DNA of 64,000 nt from Dendrobium chrysotoxum (GCA_019925795.1 CM034305.1:61492573-61556572), one strand, 5' to 3'. Positions 34,820 through 47,300 are shown, counted from the first letter of the stretch. The notes: generated from the letters alone by a model not told the origin. Program-made: numbers and translations.

Positions 34820-36599
34820 ACATTTTGATATTAAAAAATTTTGATAAAATGTTGCTTTAAATATCATATATACTGGTTGATCTATGTGGTGATAATGGCA
34901 TGAGTGGGTGGTGACTGGCAAAGAGCGATGGCAGAGAAGGCTGAAAGTTCATATTTTTAAAATACTAAAAATATCTAAAAAATATTTAATTATTTTTAAA
35001 AACTTCTTGATTTGTTAAAAAAACAAAAAAATTAGAAAATATTAATCAGATATTTTTATTTTTTTGATACTGAAATGTTACCAAACAAACCCTAAATTAT
35101 TTTACACAATGCTATTATTTCTTTTATGCAATAAAAAATAAAATAAAATATTATTTTTCTTATTATTATTGAGTACTCATCGTTAGAGAATCTTCTGATG
35201 ATAGAAGATATAGTGATGGGGCCATACTTGGAATATAGCATTTAAGATTAATTAATGTAATTTAACGGCTAGTTTGCTTGGCTTTCTATGATAGAGACTG
35301 AAAAAGATAATATACTAACATAACAAAATAGAGATAGGTTCAAGAAACTAATAGGTTGTATTGCCAAAACATTATAGGGATGTATATAAAGTCACCAATT
35401 AATAAATTTTTTCTAGAAGCAACATACCTCTCTTTGAGTATACATTTCAATATACATATTAAAAAACTCTTAAACTTGCATGGAATTACATCAATGCCAT
35501 TGAGAGTCAAGCTTCTTATCATTATTTAAATTCAATTTTGATCACTCATACATAATTTTATTTTTTTAGATATTTTATAGAAGCATCTTTCGTTCATGCA
35601 TGTCTCTTAAGCATATTATGAATTCATTTTGATAGATCAATGAGAGCTTATCTCGGAAGATGTCATGAGAGGATCATAAATACACAGCGTAGATGAAAGC
35701 TTTCTGAGACGATATATGATTTTCGCTAAATTTTAGTAATAGCGGGGCATCTGTTTGGTTTTGTGAAGGGACATGCCGTGACGATATTGAGACTTCGTCG
35801 GTTATAATGCCATACCCTTTGGGACGCACTATATAGGGTGGCATGATTGGATCATTATAAACCTGGATTTGTACTATACTTTTAATTGGAATTGAATTGA
35901 TTTGCCAACCCCTCCTATTTAACTTAATTATTTTTTAATCTTCTTCAACAACACTATTAGGTAGCTAAAAATGGATATGTTGCAATTAATTCACCAAAGA
36001 TATTTGCAACTTGATTGTAGGACTAAATATAAACAAAATTCTATAAATCTTTTTTGGCCATTTAATCATGATCTAAATGGTATCCAATGATAATGAATTT
36101 TATTATTTTAGAAGTTGTTTTATTTCTAATTATGAAGCATAAATAATTCTTATAGGTCAATGTATGATGTGGAATATTATATATATGGGGGCATTAAGCT
36201 CTTGATGAGCTTTCTATTAAGCTATGTAAGAAGTACTATTTGGTATGTCTTAGTTTTCCTTAATAAACCATTGATGTCTCTTTGAATACCTCTTGATATT
36301 TCTTGAACATGTTGGGCACATATTATATGCAAACTTCACTAATCCAATTATAAGAGCTTAATATAGTTAAGGAAGGTGACATCTTGAGGAAATAATTAAC
36401 TCATAATGATGTCTCAATATGGTTGCAGTCCATAATTATAATCATTCTCACAACCAAAAAATAGGTTTTGCAACTATTTTCATAGGCATTACTTGCAATT
36501 TTAAATGTTGTGAGGTAATGCACTGATAAGCCTTTTGGTAGTGCTTTTGCAAAGCAAAATCTCAACAATTTAGATTGTAGAATTTAAGATAATTTCTTA
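34818..36599. other. AT-rich intergenic DNA
   Basis: No gene, terminal repeat or long ORF recognised. Confidence 0.5.
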
Positions 36600-36818
36600 G
36601 GCTTCATTTGAGACAGCTTTTTTACTATTTTCTAAAACAGCTTTTTAGTATAAAATTTTTTAATTCAAAAAATCTTTGTACTAAAAAGTAGTAAGAAAGC
36701 TGTTCCAAACGAATCATTTGGGACTGCTTTTTATTGCTTTTTAAAACATAATTTTAGTATAAAAATTAAAATTTTTATACTAAAACTCTATTTTAAGAAG
36801 CAATAAAAAAGCCGTCAA
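36600..36818. mobile_element. Two abutting fold-back MITEs of the 34563 family
   Basis: GGCTTCATTTGAGACAGC at 36600 pairs with the AAGCTGTTCCAAACGAATC end near 36715. A second copy starts in the same bases (CATTTGGGACTGCTTTTTATTGC) and ends at GAAGCAATAAAAAAGCC. A preceding TTA fits the family's target. A further partial copy lies at about 45683-45777 in the HCT intron. Confidence 0.6.
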
Positions 36819-37355
36819 GTGTTGATACTTAGCAATGGTTTCAACAAATATTAAAGAAACTACAAATTTGTATAGCTTTGCAACAATCAAAACCCCTATA
36901 ATTCTATAACATTTATAATAACTTCAATTCCAATTTAGACTGCTCTAACTCTTCAAGATATGTTGCTTTTCTCTTTAATGCTCCAAAAAAATCTACTCAG
37001 TCATGATAGTTACAATCATGAATTATTCAGCTCATCCTGTGATAGTATTGAGTAATTGTATCTGATTACTTAATATATTTGATGTTAGAGTAAATCTATA
37101 GACTTAAAACTAGTAATAAATTAAATTATAAACTTTAATAAATTTTCACAATTCACTAAGGGGCTATTTGCTATGCAGAATTAGGAAGGTAAAGTAATGA
37201 AATTACATGCATTTCATAAATTAGGTCGTTTGGTTTATTTTGAGCAAAACATAAGAAAGACCACAGAGAATTCAGCGGTGTATTAGAGGCCGCTATTACT
37301 GCGACTTTGAAACCCGCTCAAATTAAGCGGGTTAGCAATCCTCTCGCGCGAAATA

Positions 37356-37865
37356 ATGCCAACCAGCACGAGCGCGATGGTTTCGAAGGAAACAGAGCTT
37401 ACAAATGAGCCATTCTTCTCCGTTCTTCCCACGCGAAACTCTCAATCTCGCGAAGCCGAAACCTTCTCTCCCAGCTTCTCTCTCGCCTCTCGTGATCGCG
37501 ATCTACACGAAGCCTCTGCCTCCTCCATTCAGTCCGCCTCTCCCTCTCTTGGCGATTCTGCAGTGATTCACACATCTCCAAGGGAATCAAAGTCCCCATC
37601 CTTCCTCTCTCACTCTCGATTTCGCACACCAAGCCGGAACCAGACGTCGCCGGTTCGCCCTAGCCGACACTTCTCCTTCTCGAGTTCAGGTATATCTTCT
37701 CCTTCATCTACCTCTACTCCTTATTCTTCTTTCTTTCCTTCTTCTTCCTTCTTTTCTTCTTCCTCTTTTTTTTTTCTTGTTTCAAGCTCCACACTTCTCC
37801 TTTCTCGACCTGCTTGCATTTCCCTGCAACTAATACACGAAAGTTACATACATAAAGCAACATAA
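37356..37865 (+). other. Ser-rich ORF / possible leader exon in the PIF element
   Basis: A 169-codon frame beginning MPTSTSAMVSKETEL, rich in Ser/Arg/Pro for ~110 residues, then entering a TTCTTC pyrimidine run after a donor-like TTCAG/GTATATC (37691). GC-rich unlike its surroundings and preceded by a small inverted repeat (AACCCGCT/AGCGGGTT, 37313-37333). It could be the transposon's own promoter/first exon or another captured host piece. No domain recognised. Confidence 0.3.
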
Positions 37866-38222
37866 GAGCAGAATCAATATAAATTACGAATTTCACAAAA
37901 CAAGTAAATGTCTTTTGCTAGCTTCAAACACAAAGCATGTTTCCAGGATGACACAATAATTATATTACATGTACCAAAAGAGAGGATGGGTACAGAAGAA
38001 ATGGCAGGGAAGCCCAACCTATGTCAAAACATCGTGTTAAAAACAACCTGTAGACTCTATCGCAATCCTTCCAAAATTGGCCATGTTCAAACCTCGGCCA
38101 ATGTACAGAGTATTTGCAACTCAAATTTTACAAACTGGCAAAGCTAGGAGGTGGGGGAAGGAGGGCCGAGAGAAGTTACTGTACATAATCACTTCAATGC
38201 CTCTCTAATACAAAAGCTCGAG

Positions 38223-38619
38223 TTATGTTGCCGGCTCTTTCTGCCCCAATGCTGCATTTCCATGGTGCATCATGGCCACAAATTCATTGTAATCTATTCT
38301 TCCATCCTGAAAATCAATCATGAAATACCAGTTAGCTTAAAATCCCCATCATCTTGGAAAATCTTATGAAGATTACGCGAATAAGATGGCTAACATTATC
38401 TTGATCTATTTCTCGAATCATTTCTTCAAGATGGATATCTCCTACACCAAACTCCTCACATGCTTGTTGGAGCTCATCTTGAGTGATGTAGCCACTGCCA
38501 TCTTTATCAAAATATTGAAATGCTGCAAACAAACTATCCCCCCTCTCAACCTTGTTTAGATGCAATGTTTCAGCTATGAACTCTCCATAATCAATAGTGC
38601 CACTATTATCAATATCAGC
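38223..38619 (-). pseudogene. Captured calcium-dependent protein kinase C-terminus (EF-hands)
   Basis: Two exons of a CDPK in antisense to the transposase. Exon 38395-38619 (75 codons, entered after AATTTCAG) carries the end of EF-hand 2 (DIDNSGTIDYGE), then HLNKVERGDSLFAAFQYF and EF-hand 3 (DKDGSGYITQDE) and reaches DQDN. An 88-bp intron (38307-38394) with GT..AG follows. Exon 38223-38306 completes EF-hand 4 (DQDN/DGRIDYNE), then FVAMMHHGNAALGQKEPAT and stop. The calcium-loop acidic residues are intact and no frame is broken, so capture was recent or retained. Kinase, autoinhibitory region and EF-hand 1 are missing. Because the intron is retained, the source was genomic DNA, not mRNA. Confidence 0.85.
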
Positions 38620-40144
38620 CTGAAATTGTTAATCAAATAGAATATTACAGGGTAACCTACAGTAGACCTATATTGTCGAATATTGACAACAGAAATCGTT
38701 AACCATTTGTTAGCAGATGGCATTGTATTAGTTGCTTGCTCTCTGGATGATTATAGTTTATTTGGCACTTGGTTCAGTCATTGGGGCGTTAACATATTGT
38801 CATTCCACAATATGAAATTTTGTTTTGGTAAGAGCTTCTACTGAAGCCTGTAGTGTATGTTCATACAGGGTCGAACGTGTTACTGCAAGTGGGGGTGAGG
38901 TTGGAAGACTATATCTTGCCTGTGGGGCAGAGGTGTGCATGTATTCTTATGACAGTAAATCTTCATCCTCAATAAAAACAAAACTAAGTTTTGCATTTAC
39001 GGTTGTTTATCTTATCATCCGGCAGTGATTAGTCAATGAAAATGTGCTAATTTTTTTTCCTAACCTGTTCTGGGATTGTGTTGTATGATTGTGATGATTA
39101 TGCATTAGAATTGAAGGTTGAATGGTGGTATCTTCTTGGTGAGGTGCTTTTATTGAAATGCCTTGATGAAATGAAAAGCAGTGATTCCCACCTACAGGAG
39201 TGGGGTTTGTGTGTGCCGTTGGGGTTGAAGTTGTCTGTTCTTGGTGAAGTGCTTTTATAGAAAATACATTGAAGAAATAAAAATAGTCCAACCCATAAAC
39301 AGGGGTGGGCTATGTATGCGTTGGGGAGCCTGAAGGTGTGGCTATTGTCAAATAAATTCTCAAACTAAAGTTTCTTGAAGTACCTAGTCTGTTGGTCAAC
39401 TTATACAGAGAGCTCTATGGATTGTCCTAGCTGTGGTTATTAGGTAGACTGAAAAATTTTTCTTATGAAATTGGGGGTTTTTCTCGACCAGTTTTTCTAT
39501 TAAAGAAGGGGAAGAAGTTCATTGATTGTTTGAAGTACAAAACAAAAACTGAAGTCCCACATCAAACTTTGTTAGGTGATTTGTTTGTAAGTTGTTAAAC
39601 AAGCAATATGCTGAACAACCTGGGAGCGGCCTACTATTGTTATACCTAGTTAATACCTGAATATAAAAAAATAATTACTTTTGCGTCGTTTGTTTGGTAT
39701 CTTCTGCTTGCCATTGTCATTGAGATATTTAACTATGCAGCTATCCATGATAATGCTCCTTGTTGTTTCTTGTTATGTATATGAGCAGCAAATAATTTAA
39801 TTTTTTTACTGCTTATTTTTTTGGCTTGAAGATGATTGTCTGCTACGGTTCAGTAATATTTTTAAACAAAATGATATGCTTTAGGATAATAATGTATTTA
39901 TCATTAGAATAATTTAGAAAAAATAATTCTGTTTCATGATATCACAAAACAAATTATACAAGTTTGGGCTCCAAAATTTTTGTATTTAAACAAATTTTAT
40001 GAGATTGTCCTTCAAAATTATTGGCTTCATTTTGAGAATTGATTTTATTAATATTAATTTTTGTTTCTAATTTCTTATCATTCACATTAAAACAAGCAAT
40101 CCATTTCTTGGACAAAACTCTTTACAAGCTGCATTGTTACGAAG

Positions 40145-41401
40145 ATGGTTGAGTCATTCGAAGATGTTGCTGAAATACATGAAATTGAAAGATATAATGA
40201 TGTCTTCAAAGTTATTTATATTGCAATTAGTACAGTATGTGTACTATTGCATCAAATTCGCAAAAAAAAGCAAATTGATCCTCAACGTAATATACAACGT
40301 GACACATATCTTTCTAGGTTATATAATGGACGTGATTCTGACTGTGTTGACATGGTACGCATGAGGAGAGCGCCTTTTTTCAAATTATGTGATTTATTGC
40401 GTACACGAGGATTCTTGGTAGACACATTGAATGTTAGAATCGAGGAACAAGTTGCTATGTTAAATACATACACTCGGACATAGTGTTCGTAACCGAGTTA
40501 TCAGATTTAACTTTGAACGCTCAGGTGAAACTGTTAGTAGATACTTCAAAGCTGCATTACATGCTATAGGGGAGTTACGGCATGAGTTTATCAAGCCTCC
40601 ACTTCTGGAGACTCTATTTAAGATTAAATCAAGTAATAGGTTCATGCCATTTTTCAAGGTATAATCAATCTGCATGCAATTTAATTCTATCTTTTATTAT
40701 GTTGTTCTTAATATAATTTGTGTTAAATTTAGGATTGTATTGGTGCGATAGATGGAACTCATATTAAAGCTAGGGTTCCAAAGGAAAATGAAGCCGCATT
40801 TAGAGGAAGAAAACCATACCCAACACAAAATGTTTTAGCAGCAGTTGACTTTGAATTGATGTTCACATACGTGCTTGCTGGTTGGGAAGGTTCAGCTCAT
40901 GATGCAGCAGTACTGAAAAATGTATTAGAAAGATCAGATGGTTTACGTGTCCCAAACAGTAAATATTATCTTGCTGATGGTGGATACTCCACACGAAATG
41001 GTTTTATTTCCCCATATCGTGCCATAAGATATCACTTGAAGGAGTTTAGTTCTATTCAACCTGCAAATTCTAAGGAACTTTTTAATCTACGACATTCCTC
41101 ATTACGCACTACTGTGGAGCGTGCTTTTGGTTCTTTGAAAAGCTGTTTCATAATCATAAAGTGTGAACCCTACTTCCCTCTACAAACTCAAGTTGACATT
41201 GTGATTGTCTGTTGCATACTACATAATTGGATAGTTACAGAAGGTGGGGATGAGTTCATTCAATCTGAGGATGAATGGGCTAGGATAAGTCACTGTAGAA
41301 GAGGAGATCAAGAAGCTGTAGATGATTCCCGAGAATGGCTAGACAAAAGAGATGAAATTGCTCACTTCATGTGGACTCGTATGCAAAATGATGGAGACTA
41401 G
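40145..41401 (+). pseudogene. PIF/Harbinger transposase (DDE), one frameshift
   Basis: HARBI1-like nuclease that would cut at the element's ends. Exon 1 (40145-40658) carries the N-terminal helical region (RNIQRDTYLSRLYNGRDSD, MRRAPFFKLCDLLRTRGFL). A 74-bp intron (40659-40732, GT..AG) follows, then exon 2 (40733-41401) with the catalytic core DDE_Tnp_4: DCIGAIDGTHI (first Asp), LADGGYS (second Asp) and TTVERAFGSLK (Glu). The reading frame is lost near 40460 in TTAAATA. Dropping one base there would continue the conserved IHTLGHSVRNRV block, so a single extra base appears to be the only lesion in an otherwise intact gene. Exon join is phase 0 (FFK/DCIG). Confidence 0.9.
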
Positions 41402-41756
41402 TTTTGTTAATTTGCTTATTATGAAGTAACCTTTAATGTATTAATTACTAGTTTGTGGTTTTATTGACTGTATTGGTAAAGCTTAAATTATATGCCTTTG
41501 AAGTTTTCATGTAATTCTCAGAATTATTATGAGTGATACTTTTATTATTTAAGTCAAATCGTTGTTTGAGCACTTATATACTTATGTTCATTTAAGTTTC
41601 AAATGGTTAGATAAAGACACTTTGGATCGATCCCCAAGTAAGAAGCATTTTGAACCATTCCTAATATTCACCAACTTCTACTAGTATATAGTTGCATTTA
41701 TGAATACTTCCCTCTATGAAACTTAAATTTATGTAACATATTTTAGTTCAGGGAGA

Positions 41757-42762
41757 ATGAATTCTTCACAAACAGAGATGAATGGTAATTCGAAGCCTAA
41801 GAAAAAAATTTTTTTATGGAGCTTAAAACCTGAGTCGATAACTGGATAGCTTCAAATAATGATGGAATATGTAAATGCAAATATGGGAAATGCCCAAGGA
41901 TTCAAAGACTCTGTGTATCAAGGTGCCGCCCAAAAAATGAAAGAGTAGTTTGGAATAGAGGTGACAGGTGAGCAATGCAAGAACCAAATTAGGCATCAAA
42001 GAAGTGTTTGGAGTCACATTCAGGAGTTAAAGAAAAAATCAAGTGTATCTTGGGATGAAACAAAGAAAATGATAGTGATTGGTCAAGAAGAGTATGCATC
42101 ACATATTCAAATATTACTTTACACACATAATTTAAATTGATATTTTGGGGTTAATAACTTTTATTTTATTTCTTACAGGCATTTCCCAAGGATGCTGCTT
42201 ATTTAAATATTGCAATTGCAAATTATGTAGAGTTGGAGATAGTATGTGGTCTTGACATGCAACTGGAGAGTGGGCGAAATCTGGAAATTCTAAAACTCCA
42301 CTTGGAACTCAATAAATAGATGTAGGCGATGATGAACCCTCACAATTTACGGATATTGATGCAGATGGATCAATGCCTACTGAATGATCTGATATGCAAG
42401 TTATGGAAGATTCTACTGCAACAACCAAGAAACCTTTGCCTTCATCTGATATAGGAGGTGGCATAAAAAGGAAGTCTAAGGCATCTGGTATCGATCAAGA
42501 TATCTATGAGTGTATTTGTTTGATGGTTGATAGTGTGACTGAAGTTGCTAACGCTATAAAGAGCTCAATAACATCTCCAAAGCAAATTAGAAATATGTAT
42601 AATGAACCGATGTTTGAGTTGACAAATATTCCTGGCTTCTCAGAAGAAGAGGTTGATACGATATATGATAATTTATCAAAAAATCCTACACTAATACCAT
42701 CTTTCCTTTCAAAACTTACAGATTCAAATGCCAGATGGATGCGTAAAGAGCTAGGAAAGTGA
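41757..42762 (+). pseudogene. PIF second ORF: Myb/SANT-like DNA-binding protein, broken
   Basis: The accessory protein of plant PIF elements, thought to bind transposon ends and recruit transposase. Starts near ATGAATTCTTCACAAACAG (41757). The SANT-like part is recognisable as NANMGNAQGFKDSVYQGAA and QCKNQIRHQRSVWSHIQELK, followed by ..QEEYASHIQ, an apparent intron (about 42095-42178) and AFPKDAAYLNIAIANY. In-frame stops (for example in GSITG*, KE*FGIEV, LNK*) break it. The C-terminal 122 codons (42394-42762) remain open and end in a helical segment (EVDTIYDNLSKNPTLIPSFL). Confidence 0.75.
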
Positions 42763-43464
42763 TTTAAGTTGTTGAAGACTGGCATATGTATTAAGTTGTT
42801 ATCACTAAAAACTATTTTGTGTTACTTTGTCGTAATTATAAATAAGAACGATGGGTATTATTTTATCTTTTGTTTTCTGATTTTTAATTTTCATTAATGT
42901 TGTTGACATCTTATGAATGAAAATCATATAATTTATTGATTGTGAAATGAAAATTATTGTTTTTATCGCTAAATTAAAGAAAAAAATCATAGTAAAATTT
43001 AATTTGCTAAACTTATTTTGTAAAAAAATTACTTGAAAAATTAAAAATTTAAACTTTAACAAATTTAAATTAATATTTTTCTATATCAGGAGTATATTTA
43101 AGTCTATTGCACCACACGACAAAATTAATACACAACATAATATTATATCTTAAAATCTCTAAAAAATTTATTATAAGATAATGCAATAAATAAATACACT
43201 GGTTTCATTTTTTAATACCAAATAATACTAATTATTATAAATGAACTGCTTTTATAAATACACAAGTTATTATGACAAAAAAAATATTACAAATACACTG
43301 CTTTTACTTTACTCTGGATATTATCAACCAAACAAGGGAAACAATTCTCCTGCGTTTACTTTGCAGACAACCAATCAGGCTCAAAATATTCGGAATGCAC
43401 TACATTTACTTTATATTATATTTACTTTACACTGCATTTTCTTTTCAGGCAACCAAATAGCCCC

Positions 43465-44148
43465 TAAGTATTATATAAATCATTTGATGAAATTGAAATA
43501 TCAATAAAAAAATTAATTTATACATCTAGATATTTATTTAATATTTCATCTTACTTATACCATTAATAATATAAATAAATAATTAAACTATTATTTAAAA
43601 ATAAATTTTATTAAATTCTTCACCAGCTACTTATTTAACAACAAACAAATGTGCTCATAACATAAATGAATAAACAAATTCATATTCAAATTTATTCATT
43701 TAAACGAAGAGCTTTAAAATTCCATTCAAGCTTTAAATAAATGAAACTAAACAACCCTAATACAAGCAAATATCAAGCTGTTCGACAAATGTACCAATCC
43801 TCTAACAAACTCTAATTAAAAAACTCCCATATAAAACATAAGAAAATATTCATTCAAGGCTATAATATCTTATCGCAACAACTAATCTCTATTACAATGG
43901 CCTTCTCAAATTAGAAATTCAAATTCTTATTTCAACATCGAAAAAAAAAAAAATTGCTAGAATATCGTCATACAAATTGTATAATAATGAATTTAATAAT
44001 TATTTATATATGCTTTGAGATTAGTGATGATGCAAATCTCAAAGAGTATCTAATAATTATCAAATTCAATATAATACAATTCATAATAAAACATCCTAAC
44101 ATATTTTTCTTCTTTGATATCATTATAAATTTCCTTCTCCTGATGAGA
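43465..44148. other. AT-rich spacer downstream of HCT
   Basis: No gene or repeat structure recognised. Confidence 0.5.
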
Positions 44149-44290
44149 AATTATTCTGTGCGGAGACCGGACGCAGAATACCGTCTTGAGACCAACCAGA
44201 ATTTGCTACATCAGTGATACCGAGCGAAAGGGTGACATGATGCATTCTGATTGATCTCCGGATGGAGTTTGACGTCCGCACAGAATAATT
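44149..44290. mobile_element. 142-bp inverted-repeat MITE next to HCT stop codon
   Basis: Perfect 16-bp inverted ends AATTATTCTGTGCGGA (44149-44164) and TCCGCACAGAATAATT (44275-44290), with further imperfect pairing inside. It ends 16 bp beyond the HCT stop codon, so it must form part of the HCT 3' UTR or terminator region. It belongs with the element at 32152-32295. Confidence 0.75.
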
Positions 44291-44306
44291 AATCCCTCCT
44301 AACGAA

Positions 44307-47300
44307 TCAGAATTGGTAGAACAGGTCCTTGAACCGTGCCATGTGTTCCGCCTGCAGCGAAATGGCAACCTTGAGGCTGCCATCGCCAGCCGCGCTGGGC
44401 AAAATAAACGAAAGCCCCTCGTAGGCAATCCCTCCCGGACCCATAAATATCGGTTTTCCCCACCCGAAATCCGCTTCGTGGATAGGCAAACTCACCCAGC
44501 TCGTAATCCCGATGTTCGGGCACCTAAAGGTGTGCGCGCCTCTCACCAACGCCGTTAAATCCGGCTGAACCTCTAAGTAATCTAACGCCGACCTCAAATA
44601 CTCCGGGTCCATGCGCCCTAACGCCGCCTGTATTATCCTCGCGGCGTCACCCATCTCACCGGCCGTCGCTAATGGCGTCGCCGTGAATATAACGTTTCCG
44701 AAATAGCCATCTGGAAGCAGGGGCTGAAGCCGCTTGCGGCCGTCGGTGGCGATGTATAGCTTGGAGAGTTGGTTGGGAGGGAGAGCACGTGCGGCGCAAG
44801 CGCAGCGCCACACGTGCGCGGCGAGGAGGGAGTAGGAGCTGAAGCGGGGGGTGGAGTTGGTGGTGAGGGTTTTTGATTTGAGGAGGTTGAGATGGGTGCG
44901 GCTGACGTGGAAGATGCTGACGGCGGTGGAGGAAGGGGTGGGGGTGGGGGTGGGGGTGGGGGTGGGCATGGAGGGAGGGGGATGGTATTCGATGTGGGGG
45001 AAGGTGGGGGTGGGTGGGTTGCGGGCGCGGAGGAGGGTGCGATCGATGAAGGGTGGAAGGGAGATGCCGAGACCGCGCGCCACGTCGGACCAGGAATTGA
45101 TGAAGTGGATGCCGGAGGAGCCGTCGGCCACGTGGTGTTGCATGCCGACGCCGAGAGACGCACCGCCGCACTTGAAGTAGGTAACCTGCGACCATGCGGA
45201 TACAGTCAATGGCGGATTATAAATCCTTTTCAAATCAGTTTACTCCGCATGAACTAAATTAAATTCTTATTTTTTAAAATTTTATATCCATGGAGATTAT
45301 ATTTCATGATAAATATCTTCATTTTTTAAATTTATTTGTAAATTAAAATCATTTAATATTTGGAAAACAAAATGAAATTAAAAATCTTTGTTACAGTATA
45401 AGAGAATGGAAGTCAAATTCCAATTGTGAATCAGTCAAGAAAGTCGAGAAAGGCAGATTGGAGGGAGGAGAAGACAAATTCCATATCCAATTTCCAATAG
45501 GATGGAATTCAACCAATACAACAATTTCAACACTTCATGGCAGCATTTTTTTTATTAAAAAAGTTTTTTTTTAAAAATTTAAAAGTTTGGCCGCCTATCA
45601 TATGTTTATGATAATAAAATCATCATAGATAATCTTGTATGCTATTATGTAAACAATATGTTAACTACAAGAGATAAGTTGAACAGGAAAATAGCTTTTT
45701 AATACAAAAATTTTAATTTTTGTACTAAAAAACTGCTTTAAGAAGCAGTAAAAAATTCATCCCAAACGAAGCCTAAATCCCATACACTTTAGTTGTTGGA
45801 TCACTTTTGTATACAATGAACATAAGATAAGATAATTACACAAGCATTGGGACTGCTCAGCAGAAACTTGTATAATCTAACTAAAGACTGAACCTGAGAA
45901 GTGATCCTAGGCAATCTTAAATGTAAAATTAATTACTTTTTAGATTTAAAAACAATTGACTTAAAATCACAGTGCCATAATGATTTGGATCTAGAGAAAA
46001 CCTAGACACAAAGAAGTACCATTGCGTATCTCTATACTTTGGGTGGTACTGTAGTCAGTTAGATGTCACAACTATGGGGGAGGATATCAACACTATCGAC
46101 AACAAAAATTGAATCTGTGATTGCTATTAAAACTAGCAAAGAGATGATGTAAATGAAAGAAATTTGCTCTCACCTGTGATGAGATAAATTTAGGTGTTCA
46201 AGGCTTGAGAAAGTGAAGGTTGAGAAAGAACTGCACTTCGAGTACTCTATGAAGAGGAAGAGGTGAGATCTTCTATCTCTTCATGTCCAACCCCAGCTTT
46301 GTAATATGGGGTTGTATTCTCTCTTAGTTATTCATATGAATAAAATAATATCAGTCTTTATTTCTAATTTTATATAAGTATAATCTCTTATTATATTCTT
46401 TTGAAGTTTAATTGATTATTTGTTATATATGAGACTCTTAAGTATAGATGGTTCTCATCAAATTGTGTAAACTCATATATCTATTTTGGCCCTTGTGAAT
46501 GAAAGTTGGGGTGGATTGTGCCTTGTTTGTAAGTTGTCATTTTATTATTGGTGAAGGCCTAGTTTGGATTTTTTTTTTAATTATTTTTCTAATTTTTACT
46601 TTTAAAATTCTATTTCAAAAAGACAAAAATATGTTTGATTATTTATTTATTTTTTAAAAACAAAATTACTTGTTTAAAATACACACAAAAAAAAACTTTT
46701 AAATGTTCTTCATATCTAAAAATATTTTTTTCCTCCCAAACCCTCATCCCAACACCTCCACTCAACATTCACCCTCTCATAGTCTCTTCAGATCCCCTCG
46801 ACGATGAACGCTCAACCACAAATGACGTCTCCTCTATGTGGGTTCCGAAAATTCACGCCCTGGCCTCTCGGCTTTCAGGAGAGTTTTAATGAATTAAGTT
46901 TCGAGGCAAATTTTCAGAAGGCAGATTTGATTGTAAATAAGATACTACCCAAAGATTTCACCCTCATTTTGCGAGGACTTTATGATCTGAGTTATGGTTT
47001 CCTATAAGCGTAGGCCCCTATAATTAATTACCTCTCCCTATAACGAGAGAGAACTTTCGATTAAGGCTAGTCGTCGAACAGATACATGATATTTGGCGTA
47101 TAGTAGTAGCATGATTTAGATATTTGAGAATTAAATATTTAAAATTAGAAATTTTATCATCTCGTACTTAAAGTAGATGGTGGGGGGAGTGATGATGAGC
47201 TCGATCAAGATCCCATAATTCCGTTGTCCCAGGCCATCGTGGTCCCTGGTCTACTTAGTCAGAGGAGGTAGTCGACCCAACCTAACAGAAGAATCATTGT

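Larger units (their letters stand above)
37160..43464 (+). mobile_element. PIF/Harbinger transposon (6.3 kb) containing a host kinase fragment
   Basis: Terminal inverted repeats GGGGCTATTTGCTATGC and (reverse complement) GGGGCTATTTGGTTGC share the first 11 bases and are flanked by exact TAA duplications (37157-37159, 43465-43467), the signature of PIF/Harbinger. It contains, on the plus strand, a DDE transposase (40145-41401) and a Myb/SANT-like second ORF (about 41757-42762), the standard two-gene set. On the minus strand it holds the last two exons of a calcium-dependent protein kinase (38223-38619). A GC-rich Ser-rich block (37320-37690) lies near the left end, and 38640-40130 is unassigned. 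Confidence 0.9.

Noticed and set aside
37408..37632. Minus-strand Arg/Glu-rich ORF
   Set aside because: Antisense shadow of the GC-rich Ser/Arg block in the PIF element.
44656..45257. Long overlapping frames on both strands in HCT exon 2 (His/Pro-rich, Gly/Val-rich)
   Set aside because: Shadows of the GC-rich HCT exon; only the frame with HHVADG and DFGWG matches a family.
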